The notes under the pieces: model-generated
Told to the model about the DNA's origin: nothing
The model's input: the letters and a program-made list of their open reading frames with translations, nothing else
Database searches by the model: none
Assembly: GCA_947253595.1 (NCBI GenBank)
Contig: CAMXZR010000005.1
Span: 1 to 45,933 of the forward strand
Source of the DNA: an uncultured Olsenella sp.
GTDB taxonomy: Bacteria > Actinomycetota > Coriobacteriia > Coriobacteriales > Atopobiaceae
DNA length: 45,933 nt
Direction: 5' to 3'
Part shown: positions 8,502-17,012 of the stretch, in pieces
Numbering within the stretch: the first letter of the stretch is position 1
Layout of the letters: every line of letters begins with the position of its first letter
Program-made: the position numbers and the translations under genes

Positions 8502-9371
8502 CTACCCTATCGAACCCAGGAACTCGCGGGTGCGCTCGGTCTTGGGATGGTCGAAGACCTCCTCCGGAAGGCCCTGCTCGACCACCACTCCGCCCTCCAT
8601 GAAGACCACGCGGTCGGCCACGTCGCGCGCGAAGCCCATCTCGTGCGTGACGACCACCATGGTCATACCGCTGTTGAGGGCGAGGTCGCGCATGACGGCC
8701 AGGACGCCGCGGACGAGCTCGGGGTCTAGGGCGGAGGTGGGCTCGTCGAAGAGCAACACCTTGGGGTGCATGGCAACGGCGCGGGCGATGGCAACGCGCT
8801 GCTGCTGTCCGCCCGATAGCTGGGGCGGCTTGAAGTCCGCACGATCGGCTAGGCCCACCGCATCGAGCTGCAGCATGGCCTCTCGCTCGGCCTCCTCCTT
8901 GGACCTCCCCAGGACCTTTGTCTGCCCGATCGTCACGTTCTCCTTGGCCGTGAGATGCGGGAAGAGGTTGAAGCCCTGGAAGACCATGCCCAAGTCGCGC
9001 TTGAGCTTGGTGGTATCCGTCCTGCTCGAGCCCGTGATCTCGCAGTCGTCGATAAGAATGTGGCCCGCCGTGGGGGTCTCGAGTAGGTTGATGCAACGCA
9101 GCATGGTCGACTTGCCGGAGCCTGGGGGCCCCAGGACCACGACGATTTCCCCGTTCCAGACGTTGAGGTTGACGTCGCGCAGCACCGGCGTGTCGGTGAA
9201 GGTCTTGTTGAGGTGCTCGATGCGCACCACGGGATGCTCCCCCTCCGCGAAGTGGTGGCGAGAGAGGCTCCTGTCGTGCCCGAAGGCGATGCGGGCCGCC
9301 TCGTCGGCGTCCATCGCGGGTGGAACCTCGACCGCATCGGTCTTGGCCAGGCTCTTCTTCCTAAAGGGCAT
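8502..9371 (-). CDS. Polar amino-acid ABC transporter ATPase
   Basis: A 289-residue ATPase of the GlnQ/HisP group, which powers uptake of polar amino acids such as glutamine. Walker A is GPPGSGKS (81-88), the signature LSGGQ (185-189), Walker B VLLFDEP (205-211), and the H-loop His is in VTHEMGFA. An N-terminal extension of about 45 residues precedes the usual ATPase start and contains no known domain. Its start (9371, GGAGG upstream) overlaps the end of the permease gene by 11 bases, so the two are translationally coupled. The substrate is inferred from the family only. Confidence 0.93.
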   Translation of the reverse strand: MPFRKKSLAKTDAVEVPPAMDADEAARIAFGHDRSLSRHHFAEGEHPVVRIEHLNKTFTDTPVLRDVNLNVWNGEIVVVLGPPGSGKSTMLRCINLLETPTAGHILIDDCEITGSSRTDTTKLKRDLGMVFQGFNLFPHLTAKENVTIGQTKVLGRSKEEAEREAMLQLDAVGLADRADFKPPQLSGGQQQRVAIARAVAMHPKVLLFDEPTSALDPELVRGVLAVMRDLALNSGMTMVVVTHEMGFARDVADRVVFMEGGVVVEQGLPEEVFDHPKTERTREFLGSIG

Positions 9372-11592
9372 CTGCGACACCTCCGTCGGCGCGAACGTGG
9401 GAGCGGAAGGGGGCCGCGAGCGCCTCGAGCATGGAGGTGCGCGGCTTGGGGGCGTCCTCGGACGGGGGCTCCGCAGCCTTCTCGCCCGAGCCCGCCGATT
9501 CCTTGGGACGCGGGCCACTGCCGTGCTCGGCGTTGTAGAGGTTCCTCTCCACCACGCCCACCGCCTTGGTGAGCGGCAGGGTCACGATGAGATAGTAGAC
9601 GGCTGCGGCGATGTAGGGAGTGATGTTGCCCGACACCGTGGTGAGGTTCTTCGAGAACATCATGAGCTCCATCACGCCCACGGACGAGAGGAGCGAGGTG
9701 TCCTTGTAGGAGGTGATGAAGTCGCTGGTGATGGTCGGAATCACGCGTCGCACGGTCTGGGGCAGGATGATCCAGAGCATGGTCTGCATGCCCGTCATGC
9801 CCAGAGACGCAGATGCCTCGTACTGTCCCTGCGGGATGGACTGGATGCCGGCACGGAAGATCTCGGCCTGGTAGGCGGAGGAGTTGATCGCGATGACGAT
9901 GACGCCCAGGACGTTGTTGTCTATGTTGATCCCCAGCATGGGCAGACCGAAGAACATGATGTAGATCTGCAGGAAGAGCGGGGTGCCGCGCAGGATGTTG
10001 ATGTAGACGATCGCGATGGCGCGCAGGATGCGGTGCTTCGAGATCTTCATCAGCGCGAAGGCGAGTCCCAGGAGAATGGCGAAGGGGTAGGCCACCACCA
10101 CCAGGGCGAGGCAGACCAGCCAACCCTGGAAGAGCGAGACGAACGAGGTCACCAGGAGCTGGGGCTTGAAGAACATGTTGAGGAAGGGCACGGAGTTCCA
10201 AGCCCCGACCCAGGCCTGGCCGTCCAGCCAGTTGACGATGGCCTGGACCGGCGTGTTTTTGATGACCGAGATGGTCGGCGAGTCCGCCAGGGTGCCCGTG
10301 GCACCGCCTGCGGTGACATACGTTCCGCCCACGGCGTAGTCGCCGCCCGCAGCGGGGAACTGCATGTCGGTGACCTCGAGCCTGAGGAGCGCCCCGTCTG
10401 AGATGGGGCTCGCAAAGCTCACGTCGAGGCTCGTGCCAGACGCCTTGGCGGTAGCGTCCACGCTCACCCGGTCGAGGCCGTCGAGCACCGTGACGCGCGT
10501 GCTCGAGCCGTCGAAGCTCGAGCCCCCCGGCAGGGTCAGGCTCACGGACGAGACGCCTGCGGCTACATGGACGGTGCCCTCCCAGGTCAGGCGAGTGTCC
10601 ATGCCGCCTATGACGCCGGATCCGCCGTTCTCGTTGGGCCGTGCCGTGGCCTTCTCCACCGTCACGCTGCCTGCATCCGCAGCGGCGTCAGGGGACGTGC
10701 CCGCGGTCGCGCTCCCCTGCACCGTCGCAGGGGAGGAGCCCTCGCTCGAGCCGAACCACTTCTGCTCGAGGGCATCCAGGGTCCCGTCGGAGCGCGCCTC
10801 GGCGAGCGCGCCGTTGAGGGCGGCGGTGAGGGCGGGGTTGTCCTTGCTCACCACGATGCCATACTGCTCGCCCGTGGGAATCTGCAAGGCCACCTTGAGC
10901 CGAGTGTAGGAGTTGAGAACCTCGTACTGCATGACGGGAAGGTCGGCGACCGCCGCCTGGTAGAGCCCGCTCTGAACGCCGGTAAGGGCGGCGATGGGGT
11001 CGTCGAGGGCCACGACGTTGGCGCTGGGCAGGTTCTCTCGTGCCCAGGCCTCGCCGGTGGTGCCCGCCTGGACGGCCACGGTCGCGCTGGGCCGGTTCAG
11101 GGCCGATGAGTAGTCTGACTCGACGGTATCCGCGAGTGCAGACGAGGTGACGACCCCCTGGTTGGAGTCGATGTATGCGTCGGTGAAGTCAATCTCTTCC
11201 AGGCGCTCGTCGGTAATCGTGAAGTTGGAGGCGCCCACGTCGGCCTTGCCGCCCTGCTTGACCATCGGGATGATCGAATCGAACTTCTGGGCGGGCAGGA
11301 ACTCGCACTCGAGGCCCAGCTTCTGGGCAAGCGCCTGCACGAGCTCCACCTCGAAGCCTGCGGGATTGGCGGTCCCCTCCTGTATGTAGTCGAAGGGCGG
11401 GTTGGCAAGGTCCGATACCACGCTCAGCTTGCCGGGGGTCACCAGGCCCAGATCGTCGTCGGCCCCGCTCGACGCCGAGGTGGCTCCCGAGCCAGCACAG
11501 CCCGCGAGGGCCAGTCCACAGGCCAGCGCGACAGCGAGGGCGAGTGTCACCCCCAGGCCCCCGAACCACGAATGCCGCCTGCCGTCCCTCAT
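9361..11592 (-). CDS. Fused substrate-binding lipoprotein and permease of an amino-acid ABC transporter
   Basis: A 743-residue fusion. A lipoprotein signal peptide has the lipobox LAGC with Cys32. A type 3 solute-binding domain follows (about 45-282, with DLANPPFDY and GGKADVGASNFTITDER). A beta-rich segment of about 165 residues (about 285-450) matches nothing I recognise and links to the permease (about 470-690). The permease has the EAA-loop segment EASASLGMTGMQTMLWIILP at 592-611. The binding domain is therefore tethered both by lipid and to the channel. I chose ATG 11592 behind GGGGAG; a TTG at 11610 would overlap that ribosome site. Glutamine or a similar polar amino acid is the likely substrate. 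Confidence 0.9.
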   Translation of the reverse strand: MRDGRRHSWFGGLGVTLALAVALACGLALAGCAGSGATSASSGADDDLGLVTPGKLSVVSDLANPPFDYIQEGTANPAGFEVELVQALAQKLGLECEFLPAQKFDSIIPMVKQGGKADVGASNFTITDERLEEIDFTDAYIDSNQGVVTSSALADTVESDYSSALNRPSATVAVQAGTTGEAWARENLPSANVVALDDPIAALTGVQSGLYQAAVADLPVMQYEVLNSYTRLKVALQIPTGEQYGIVVSKDNPALTAALNGALAEARSDGTLDALEQKWFGSSEGSSPATVQGSATAGTSPDAAADAGSVTVEKATARPNENGGSGVIGGMDTRLTWEGTVHVAAGVSSVSLTLPGGSSFDGSSTRVTVLDGLDRVSVDATAKASGTSLDVSFASPISDGALLRLEVTDMQFPAAGGDYAVGGTYVTAGGATGTLADSPTISVIKNTPVQAIVNWLDGQAWVGAWNSVPFLNMFFKPQLLVTSFVSLFQGWLVCLALVVVAYPFAILLGLAFALMKISKHRILRAIAIVYINILRGTPLFLQIYIMFFGLPMLGINIDNNVLGVIVIAINSSAYQAEIFRAGIQSIPQGQYEASASLGMTGMQTMLWIILPQTVRRVIPTITSDFITSYKDTSLLSSVGVMELMMFSKNLTTVSGNITPYIAAAVYYLIVTLPLTKAVGVVERNLYNAEHGSGPRPKESAGSGEKAAEPPSEDAPKPRTSMLEALAAPFRSHVRADGGVADAL

Positions 11593-11878
11593 GAACACCA
11601 CTCTCCCCAATACGTCGCGCGGGACGGGCCTACGTCAGGCTCCGTCCCGCCGCCCGCGCCCACGGTGGGAACGCGAATAGGAAAAGGATAGTTTATGCAA
11701 CGAATTGGATAGCGGTTAATTCTCAAAAATGCATAACTGAGGGTGAGATATTTTAAAGTGACGAAACAAGGCCGGGTGACGGAAACAATTTGAGTGACGG
11801 TGCGAAGGGCGTCCGCACCGTCACTCTCGTCTGGCTCCACCAATCTAGCGCAAGGGCCGCGCGAACCCTTTCGTACCT
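11593..11878. other. Intergenic region with transporter promoter and direct repeats
   Basis: This 286-bp stretch lies between the GS-like gene and the transporter. Bases 11690-11760 are AT-rich and probably hold the leftward transporter promoter, though I see no clean -35/-10 pair. Upstream of that are two near-identical direct repeats, GTGACGAAACAA at 11758-11769 and GTGACGGAAACAA at 11776-11788, 18 bp apart, which look like regulator sites. Confidence 0.5.
11792..11826 (-). terminator. Hairpin terminator after the GS-like gene
   Basis: A perfect 13-bp stem (11792-11804 with 11814-11826) begins 52 bases after the GS-like stop codon. It is followed on the minus strand by the T-rich CAAATTGTTTCC. 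Confidence 0.7.
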
Positions 11879-13225
11879 CTACAGGCCTGCGTAGTAGCTC
11901 TTGCGCTCCCACTCGGTGACCGTGGCGCTGTACTCGTCCCACTCGTGCCACTTCTGGGCGACGAGGTAGTCGCAGATGTGGTCGCCCAGGGTCTCTCGCA
12001 TGAGCTCGCTCTTGTCGAAGCGCTTGATGGCGTCGCCCAGGGTCCGCGGAAGGCGACGGAAGCCCCTGTGCGCCAGCTCGCAGTCATCGAGCCTCTCGAA
12101 GCCGGAGAAGGATTCCTCGGGAAGCTCGAGTCCCTCCTCGATGCCGCGGATGCCTGCCGCAAGCGAGACGGCAAGTGCGAGGTAGGGGTTGGCCGTGGGG
12201 TCGGGGTTGCGAAGCTCGACCCTGGTAGCCTGGTGCTTGCCCGGCTTGTGGGTGGGTATGCGCACGAGAGCGGAACGGTTCTTGCGACCCCAGGTGGCGT
12301 ACACGGGTACCTCCCCGTTCGACACGAGGCGCTTGTAGGAGTTTACGGTCGGGTTCGTGACCAGCATGAACTCGGGCGCGTACTTGAGGAGTCCCGCGAC
12401 GTAGTGCTGGGCCAGGGGCGAGAGGTGTGCGGGATGCTCGCTCTTGGGCGCCCAGAAGAGGTTGTTGCCATCGTGGTCGAAGAGCGACTGGTAGAGGAAC
12501 ATGCCCGAACCCGAGGCTTCGGTGAAGGGCTTGGGCATGAAGGAAGCCATCATGCCGTGCTCGTGGGCCTCCTGCCTGATGATGAGGCGGGAGGTCATGA
12601 TGTTGTCCGCGCAGGCGACCGCCTCGGAGTAGCGCAGCTCGATCCCATTCTGGGAGGGGGCGCTGCTGTGATAGGAGTAGGTCACGGGGATGGACATGTG
12701 CTCGAGGCTCAGCGTGGTCTCGCGCCTGAGGTCGGTTGCGGAGTCTGACGAGGTCAGGTCGAAGTAGCCGGCATGGTCGAGCGGCACGGGCGTGGGGGCC
12801 TTGGCTTCGTCGAAGTAGAAGTACTCGAGCTTGGGGCCCACGTTCATGACGTAGCCCTTCTCGTCTGCGGCCTCGAAGACGCGAGTCAGAATCGAGCGGG
12901 CATCCCCCTCGAAGAACTCGCGGCTGGGCGTACGGATGTCGCAGAACATGCGCGCGACGCCGTGCTTCTCGGGCCTCCAGGGAAGGACCTGGAACGTGGT
13001 GGCGTCGGGGAAGGCCAGCATGTCCGACTCGTCCAGCGACACGAAGCCAGCGACGGACGAACCATCGAAGCCCACGCCCTCCTCGAAGGCCTCCTCGAGG
13101 TCCTCGGACGAGATGGAGAAGGACTTGAGGTTGCCCAGCACGTCGGTGAACCAGAGCCTGATGAAGCGGACGTCGCGTTTCTCCACCGTCCTCAGGACGA
13201 AGTCGATGTTCCTGTCGCCGCTCAT
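11879..13225 (-). CDS. Glutamine synthetase family protein with degenerate metal sites
   Basis: A 448-residue GSI-alpha-like protein, full length for the family and without an adenylylation site. Kept features include FDGSS (53-57), SFMPKP (228-233), the flap Glu305, NRSA (316-319) and RVELRNPDP (335-343). Aligned to textbook GSI, most metal ligands are gone. The EPE-type position reads GPKLEYF (E129 becomes Lys132; E131 is kept as Glu134). HHE..QHE reads YHSSAPSQNG (both Glu become Ser187 and Gly194). GMHxH reads GMFLY (both His lost). It is therefore probably not an ordinary glutamine synthetase; a regulatory or altered-specificity role is possible. The start at 13225 has AAGGAGGA. I omit the symbol glnA for this reason. 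Confidence 0.85.
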   Translation of the reverse strand: MSGDRNIDFVLRTVEKRDVRFIRLWFTDVLGNLKSFSISSEDLEEAFEEGVGFDGSSVAGFVSLDESDMLAFPDATTFQVLPWRPEKHGVARMFCDIRTPSREFFEGDARSILTRVFEAADEKGYVMNVGPKLEYFYFDEAKAPTPVPLDHAGYFDLTSSDSATDLRRETTLSLEHMSIPVTYSYHSSAPSQNGIELRYSEAVACADNIMTSRLIIRQEAHEHGMMASFMPKPFTEASGSGMFLYQSLFDHDGNNLFWAPKSEHPAHLSPLAQHYVAGLLKYAPEFMLVTNPTVNSYKRLVSNGEVPVYATWGRKNRSALVRIPTHKPGKHQATRVELRNPDPTANPYLALAVSLAAGIRGIEEGLELPEESFSGFERLDDCELAHRGFRRLPRTLGDAIKRFDKSELMRETLGDHICDYLVAQKWHEWDEYSATVTEWERKSYYAGL

Positions 13226-13304
13226 GGGCTCCTCCTTACAGGTCCGTTGGGTCGCACGCGCATCGCGCCGACCGTCGCGAGTCGTGCCATTCAGACGTTC
13301 GCAC

Positions 13305-13326
13305 ACAGAGGTTACTCCTCTGTTTC
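13305..13326. promoter_or_regulatory. Dyad and GlnR-box-like motif upstream of the GS-like gene
   Basis: A 7-bp inverted repeat (13305-13311 with 13317-13323) lies about 80 bases upstream of the start. On the minus strand the overlapping sequence reads GAAAC-n6-GTAAC (13311-13326), the half-site spacing described for actinobacterial GlnR boxes. The match is short and could be chance. Confidence 0.35.
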
Positions 13327-13388
13327 GCACAAGGCGAGAGGGGCCCAGAGGACCGTGGACGGACGGCGTCAGGCGCGGCGGCGAAGCG

Positions 13389-13610
13389 CTACCTGCCGCC
13401 TGCCGCCCGGTCGGTGGAGCTCAGCGCGGCGCTGGCATGCGCGAGCATGTCCTGGGCGGCGGAGCAGCTCCCCTCGCCCGTGGCATGCGCGCTGCAGCTC
13501 GACCCCGAGGCGCAGCTCGAGCACTCGGAGCCACGCTTGACGAAGGAACGCACGCAGAGCCCCAGGAGGACGATGACGGTAAGGACTATGACGACGTCGA
13601 TGATTCCCAT
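13389..13610 (-). CDS. FeoB-associated Cys-rich membrane protein
   Basis: A 73-residue protein with one N-terminal membrane helix (about residues 3-20), a short basic stretch and a tail with Cys in CSSCASGSSC plus one more Cys. This is the architecture of the small FeoB-associated Cys-rich family. The start at 13610 follows GGGAGG. In other bacteria the gene usually sits next to feoB; here feoB is 13 kb away. A metal-handling role is inferred from family association only. Confidence 0.75.
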   Translation of the reverse strand: MGIIDVVIVLTVIVLLGLCVRSFVKRGSECSSCASGSSCSAHATGEGSCSAAQDMLAHASAALSSTDRAAGGR

Positions 13611-13679
13611 GACAGCCTCCCAAACTGTTAGTCAACTCAGACTGTAGGCGATTGACCTCTCTGCCGGTGCCGGACGGGC

Positions 13680-13735
13680 AAAAAAAGGACGAGCGCCCGA
13701 CCGCGAATCCACAGGACCGCAACGGGCACTCGTCC
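13680..13735 (-). terminator. Rho-independent terminator of eno
   Basis: A 13-bp stem with one G-T pair (13687-13699 with 13723-13735) is followed on the minus strand by seven T (13680-13686). It starts 24 bases after the eno stop. Confidence 0.9.
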
Positions 13736-13758
13736 CAAGCCTGCCCCAGGATCAGGAG

Positions 13759-15048
13759 CTAGCGAACGTTGTAGAACGCAGAGAGGCCGGCGTAGTCGGC
13801 GGAGTCGGCCAGGGCATCCTCGATGCGAAGGAGCTGGTTGTACTTGGCGACGCGGTCCGAGCGGGCGGGGGCTCCAGTCTTGATCTGGCCTGCGTTGGTG
13901 GCGACGGCCAGGTCGGCGATGGTGGTGTCTTCCGTCTCGCCGGAGCGGTGGCTCACGATGCAGGTGTAGCCGGCGCGCTGCGCGGTCTGCATGGCCTCCA
14001 GGGTCTCGGTCAGGGTGCCGATCTGGTTGACCTTGATCAGGATGGCGTTGGCGGCACCCAACTCGATGCCCTTCTTCAGGCGGGCGGTGTTGGTGACGAA
14101 GAGGTCATCGCCCACGAGCTGGACCTTCTTGCCCAGGCGCTCGGTGAGCTTCACCCAGCCGTCCCAGTCCTCCTCGGCAAGACCGTCCTCGATCGAGATG
14201 ATCGGGTACTTGTCGACGAGCTCCTCCCAGTAGTCGACCATCTGGTCGCTGGTGAGCGAACGGCCCTCGCCCTTGAGCTCGTACATGCCGGTCTTCTTGT
14301 CATAGATCTCGCTGGTGGCGGGGTCCATGGCAAACATGAAGTCGCGACCCGGCTCGAAGCCGGCCTTCTTCACGGCGGCCATGAGGTACTCGAAGGGCTC
14401 GGCGTTGGTCTTGAGATCGGGCGCGAAGCCGCCCTCGTCGCCAACGCCGGTGGAAAGACCGGCATCCTTCAGCACGCCCTTGAGGGTGTGGTAGACCTGG
14501 GCGCACCAGCGGAGGGCCGTCTTGAAGTCGGGAGCGCCCACGGGCATGATCATGAACTCCTGGAAGTCCACGTTGTTGTCGGCGTGAACGCCGCCGTTGA
14601 GGATGTTCATCATGGGGGTGGGCAGGGTGTGGGCGTTGACGCCGCCCAGGTAGGAGTAGAGGGGCTGGCCGGCGGAGACCGCTGCGGCACGGGCGGCGGC
14701 AAGCGAGCAGCCCAGGATGGCGTTGGCACCGAGCTTGGCCTTGTTGGGGGTGCCGTCGGCGGCGATGAGGGCCGCATCTACGGCGCGCTGGTCGGCCGCA
14801 TCGACGCCCACCAGGGCCTCGTTGCACTCGTTGTTCACGTGCTCGACGGCCTTGAGCACACCCTTGCCAAGGTAGCGGTCGGCGTCGTCGTCACGCAGCT
14901 CGACGGCCTCGAACTCGCCGGTCGAGGCGCCGGAGGGAACGATGGCGCGGCCGACGGAGCCGTCAGCCAGGGCGACCTCCACCTCGACGGTGGGGTTACC
15001 GCGGGAATCCAGGACTTCGCGACCGTAGACATCGATGATCTCGCTCAT
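13759..15048 (-). CDS. eno: Enolase
   Basis: A 429-residue enolase, normal length, converting 2-phosphoglycerate to phosphoenolpyruvate. The catalytic Glu205 (GDEGG) and Lys339 (ILIKVNQIGTLTE) are present, as are the Mg ligands Asp242, Glu287 and Asp314 and the loop SHRSGETED (366-374). The start at 15048 has AAAGG about 10 bases upstream. It has its own strong terminator, and gpmA, the preceding glycolytic step, lies 2 kb away on the other strand. Confidence 0.98.
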   Translation of the reverse strand: MSEIIDVYGREVLDSRGNPTVEVEVALADGSVGRAIVPSGASTGEFEAVELRDDDADRYLGKGVLKAVEHVNNECNEALVGVDAADQRAVDAALIAADGTPNKAKLGANAILGCSLAAARAAAVSAGQPLYSYLGGVNAHTLPTPMMNILNGGVHADNNVDFQEFMIMPVGAPDFKTALRWCAQVYHTLKGVLKDAGLSTGVGDEGGFAPDLKTNAEPFEYLMAAVKKAGFEPGRDFMFAMDPATSEIYDKKTGMYELKGEGRSLTSDQMVDYWEELVDKYPIISIEDGLAEEDWDGWVKLTERLGKKVQLVGDDLFVTNTARLKKGIELGAANAILIKVNQIGTLTETLEAMQTAQRAGYTCIVSHRSGETEDTTIADLAVATNAGQIKTGAPARSDRVAKYNQLLRIEDALADSADYAGLSAFYNVR

Positions 15049-15200
15049 GGGAAGAACCTTTCTCTAGGCTTTTGACCCCCATGCCTGGGAACCTGTTAGG
15101 TATGTCTTACTTGTTCCCCTGGCAGTGCGAACGCGCGTCCCGCCTACACTCTCCACAACTTCTTCACAGCAATGAGAGGGGCGGAACCTTGTCCGACACC

Positions 15201-15605
15201 TTAGGCAGAGAGCTTCTCTCCCAGAGCCTTGAGCTCCTCGAGGGCCTCGTCATCCGGCTCTAGGTTGGCAATGACGGTGCCGACCACGTTGACGCCGGCA
15301 TCCTCCGCCGCAGACTTCCAGGCCTCCATCCAATCGCCGGTACCCCAGTCATAGCTGCCGAAGAGGCCCACGGGCTTCTCGCCCAGGGCGGACAGGCACT
15401 CGTTCCAGACCTCCTCGAAGTCCGGGTCGAGCTCCTCGTCCCCCATGGCAGGGCAGCCAAAGGCCAGCGCGTCATAGCCAGAGACGGAGTCCGCCGAGAA
15501 CGACGAGACCTCGATGGCCTCGGTCCCCATCGCGTCTGCCAGGGCGTTTGCCATGGCCTCGGTGTTTCCCGACTGGCTCCAGTAGACGACCGCTGTCTTG
15601 CTCAT
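15201..15605 (-). CDS. Short-chain flavodoxin
   Basis: A 134-residue flavodoxin, an FMN-carrying electron-transfer protein. The FMN phosphate loop is SQSGNTEAMA (10-19); the later FMN contacts are in GCPAMGDEELD and GSYDWGTGDWMEAW. This length and the acidic surface are typical of the short-chain type in anaerobes, where it can replace ferredoxin. The start at 15605 has AAGGAGGAG. It lies 94 bases downstream of the DUF3793 gene on the same strand, a pairing often seen in Clostridia. Confidence 0.92.
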   Translation of the reverse strand: MSKTAVVYWSQSGNTEAMANALADAMGTEAIEVSSFSADSVSGYDALAFGCPAMGDEELDPDFEEVWNECLSALGEKPVGLFGSYDWGTGDWMEAWKSAAEDAGVNVVGTVIANLEPDDEALEELKALGEKLSA

Positions 15606-15643
15606 GTCTCTCCTCCTTGCTCGTGGTTGGACATCGCCTGTGC

Positions 15644-15690
15644 GATGCGCGGGCGGGTGCCGACAAGGCGCCAGGACCCGCCCGCGCATC
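15644..15690. repeat. 15-bp perfect inverted repeat between DUF3793 gene and flavodoxin
   Basis: Arms 15644-15658 and 15676-15690 match perfectly around a 17-base loop. No T tract follows on the minus strand, so it may be an intercistronic RNA hairpin or a weak terminator. Confidence 0.6.
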
Positions 15691-15699
15691 ACGCAGAGC

Positions 15700-16365
15700 C
15701 TACGACAAGAGGGCCGCCAGACTCAGGCCGGAGGCGAAACGCCTGCGGCAGCGCTCCTCACTTGCGGCTACCCTCCCAAAGCGGCGGTGCGCCTCGCTGA
15801 CGCTGCCATAGGCCTTCCAGGGGCCGCGACAGGTCTCCCGACCACCTGCGATGTAGCCTCTGACGTCCTCGAGGGGATACCCCAGGAGCACGCCCACCTC
15901 GTGCGGGAAGCGTCGCTCGACGCCCATGTGAAAGGCGGCGAGGCGGCGGCGAAAGCACCCCACCAGCTCGGACGCGCTCCCACAGCGGTACCCCGACGCC
16001 TCGAGGAAAGAGCTGAGCTCGGGGTCCCGGGCGATCTTCTCCACGAGGGAGGCGCGCCAGACGAGGAGCTGCACGCGGTCTCCCGTGCGGCCGAGGACGG
16101 TAAGACCCAGGCCATGGAGGGGCAGCTCGCGCGCGTAGGCGGCGATCGTCTCCCTCAGGCGGGCCTCGCGGCAGGCCGCGTTCCGGCAGTCGCAGGTGGG
16201 AGGCCTGAACGAGAAGATAGCTGCGGGCTTGGCCCCCTCGATTACGGCGGCGCAGCAGCGCACGAGGGTGGTGGCAAAGGCGTGCGCGAGGGCGCTCTGC
16301 TCCGCGTCGCAGCCCTCGAGGGGCACGCTGACCAGCCGCACCGACATCGCGCTCTTTCCGCTCAT
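15700..16365 (-). CDS. DUF3793 family protein
   Basis: A 221-residue protein of unknown function. The family signature is clear: KPAAIFSF near residue 40, a mid-region LLVWR strand, and FPHEVGVLLGYPLEDVRGYI followed by a WKAYG segment and Cys/Arg-rich end. Its neighbour is a flavodoxin, and in Clostridia DUF3793 genes often accompany flavodoxin or iron genes, so a redox or metal role is plausible. The start at 16365 follows AAGGGG; an in-frame ATG at 16347 is an alternative. Two strong hairpins lie in the upstream leader. Confidence 0.8.
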   Translation of the reverse strand: MSGKSAMSVRLVSVPLEGCDAEQSALAHAFATTLVRCCAAVIEGAKPAAIFSFRPPTCDCRNAACREARLRETIAAYARELPLHGLGLTVLGRTGDRVQLLVWRASLVEKIARDPELSSFLEASGYRCGSASELVGCFRRRLAAFHMGVERRFPHEVGVLLGYPLEDVRGYIAGGRETCRGPWKAYGSVSEAHRRFGRVAASEERCRRRFASGLSLAALLS

Positions 16366-16384
16366 TGAATCACCCCTTATAGGT

Positions 16385-16417
16385 CCCGGGGACGCCGCGC
16401 TCGACGGCGTCCCCGGG
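16385..16417 (-). repeat. 13-bp hairpin in the DUF3793 leader
   Basis: Perfect arms 16385-16397 and 16405-16417, 20 bases before the DUF3793 start codon. It has no T tract and could affect translation or mRNA stability. Confidence 0.55.
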
Positions 16418-16432
16418 CAAAGTGACAAAAAG

Positions 16433-16472
16433 AGCGCCGCTCGCGCAGGAAAGGGGGGACGCGGGCGGCGCT
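16433..16472 (-). terminator. Possible leader terminator upstream of the DUF3793 gene
   Basis: On the minus strand AGCGCCGC (16465-16472) can pair with GCGGCGCT (16433-16440) and is followed by TTTTTG. It is placed upstream of the DUF3793 start, not after a known gene, so it may be an attenuator or the end of a small RNA. Confidence 0.5.
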
Positions 16473-17012
16473 TGAGGACCTGTTCGCAAGACGGGGAGAG
16501 GGTCCGCTTGCGTCAGGTAGGGATAAACGCTTTGCAGCGGGAGGCACGAGAATCATGCATCCTACTTCTCTTAGGCACCTCCCTTGTGCCCTCGAGGCGG
16601 TTTGTTAACTATCATTAACTCCTGCTGGCAAGTAGAGTACACCAAAGCTAACTAATGTCGAGCATGATGGAGAGTTACGTCCGATTGGAGCATTGCCAAC
16701 AACTCCCCGATATTTTTTCGCAGGTGGGAGGCTTGGGTCAGCCTCGCACGCCTACTTCCACGCGAGGTCCCGGCACGTTCGGGGACAGGGCGAGGAGGTC
16801 GCCCTTCGCACGCCCGCGCGTCTGTGCGAGGAGGAGCGACCTCTTCCCAGTTGAAGCTCCTCTCCCCTCCCATGAGACCGATTTTGTGCGAGAGGAGCGG
16901 ACGCCCGCACGGTCGGGCGCGCCGCCGGCGCAGGCAGTGGCCCCAAGGCTTATCATTCATGCTGTAGCGGGCAGCTAAGGGGAGGGCCCTCCCCCAACGA
17001 GAAGGGATTGCC

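Larger units (their letters stand above)
16366..17012. other. Gene-free region between the DUF3793 gene and gpmA
   Basis: No frame in these 647 bases has both a ribosome site and protein-like composition. The left part is a structured leader for the minus strand (hairpins at 16385-16417 and 16433-16472, listed separately). The centre (16600-16710) is AT-rich and could hold divergent promoters. Another dyad, GAGGTCGC at 16795-16802 with GCGACCTC at 16836-16843 and an inner TCGCAC/GTGCGA pair, lies in the region transcribed toward gpmA. Confidence 0.5.

Noticed and set aside
11794..11798. Third GTGAC, 18 bp after the second, suggesting a three-copy iteron
   Set aside because: This copy is part of the perfect stem of the terminator after the GS-like gene, so the third match is explained otherwise.
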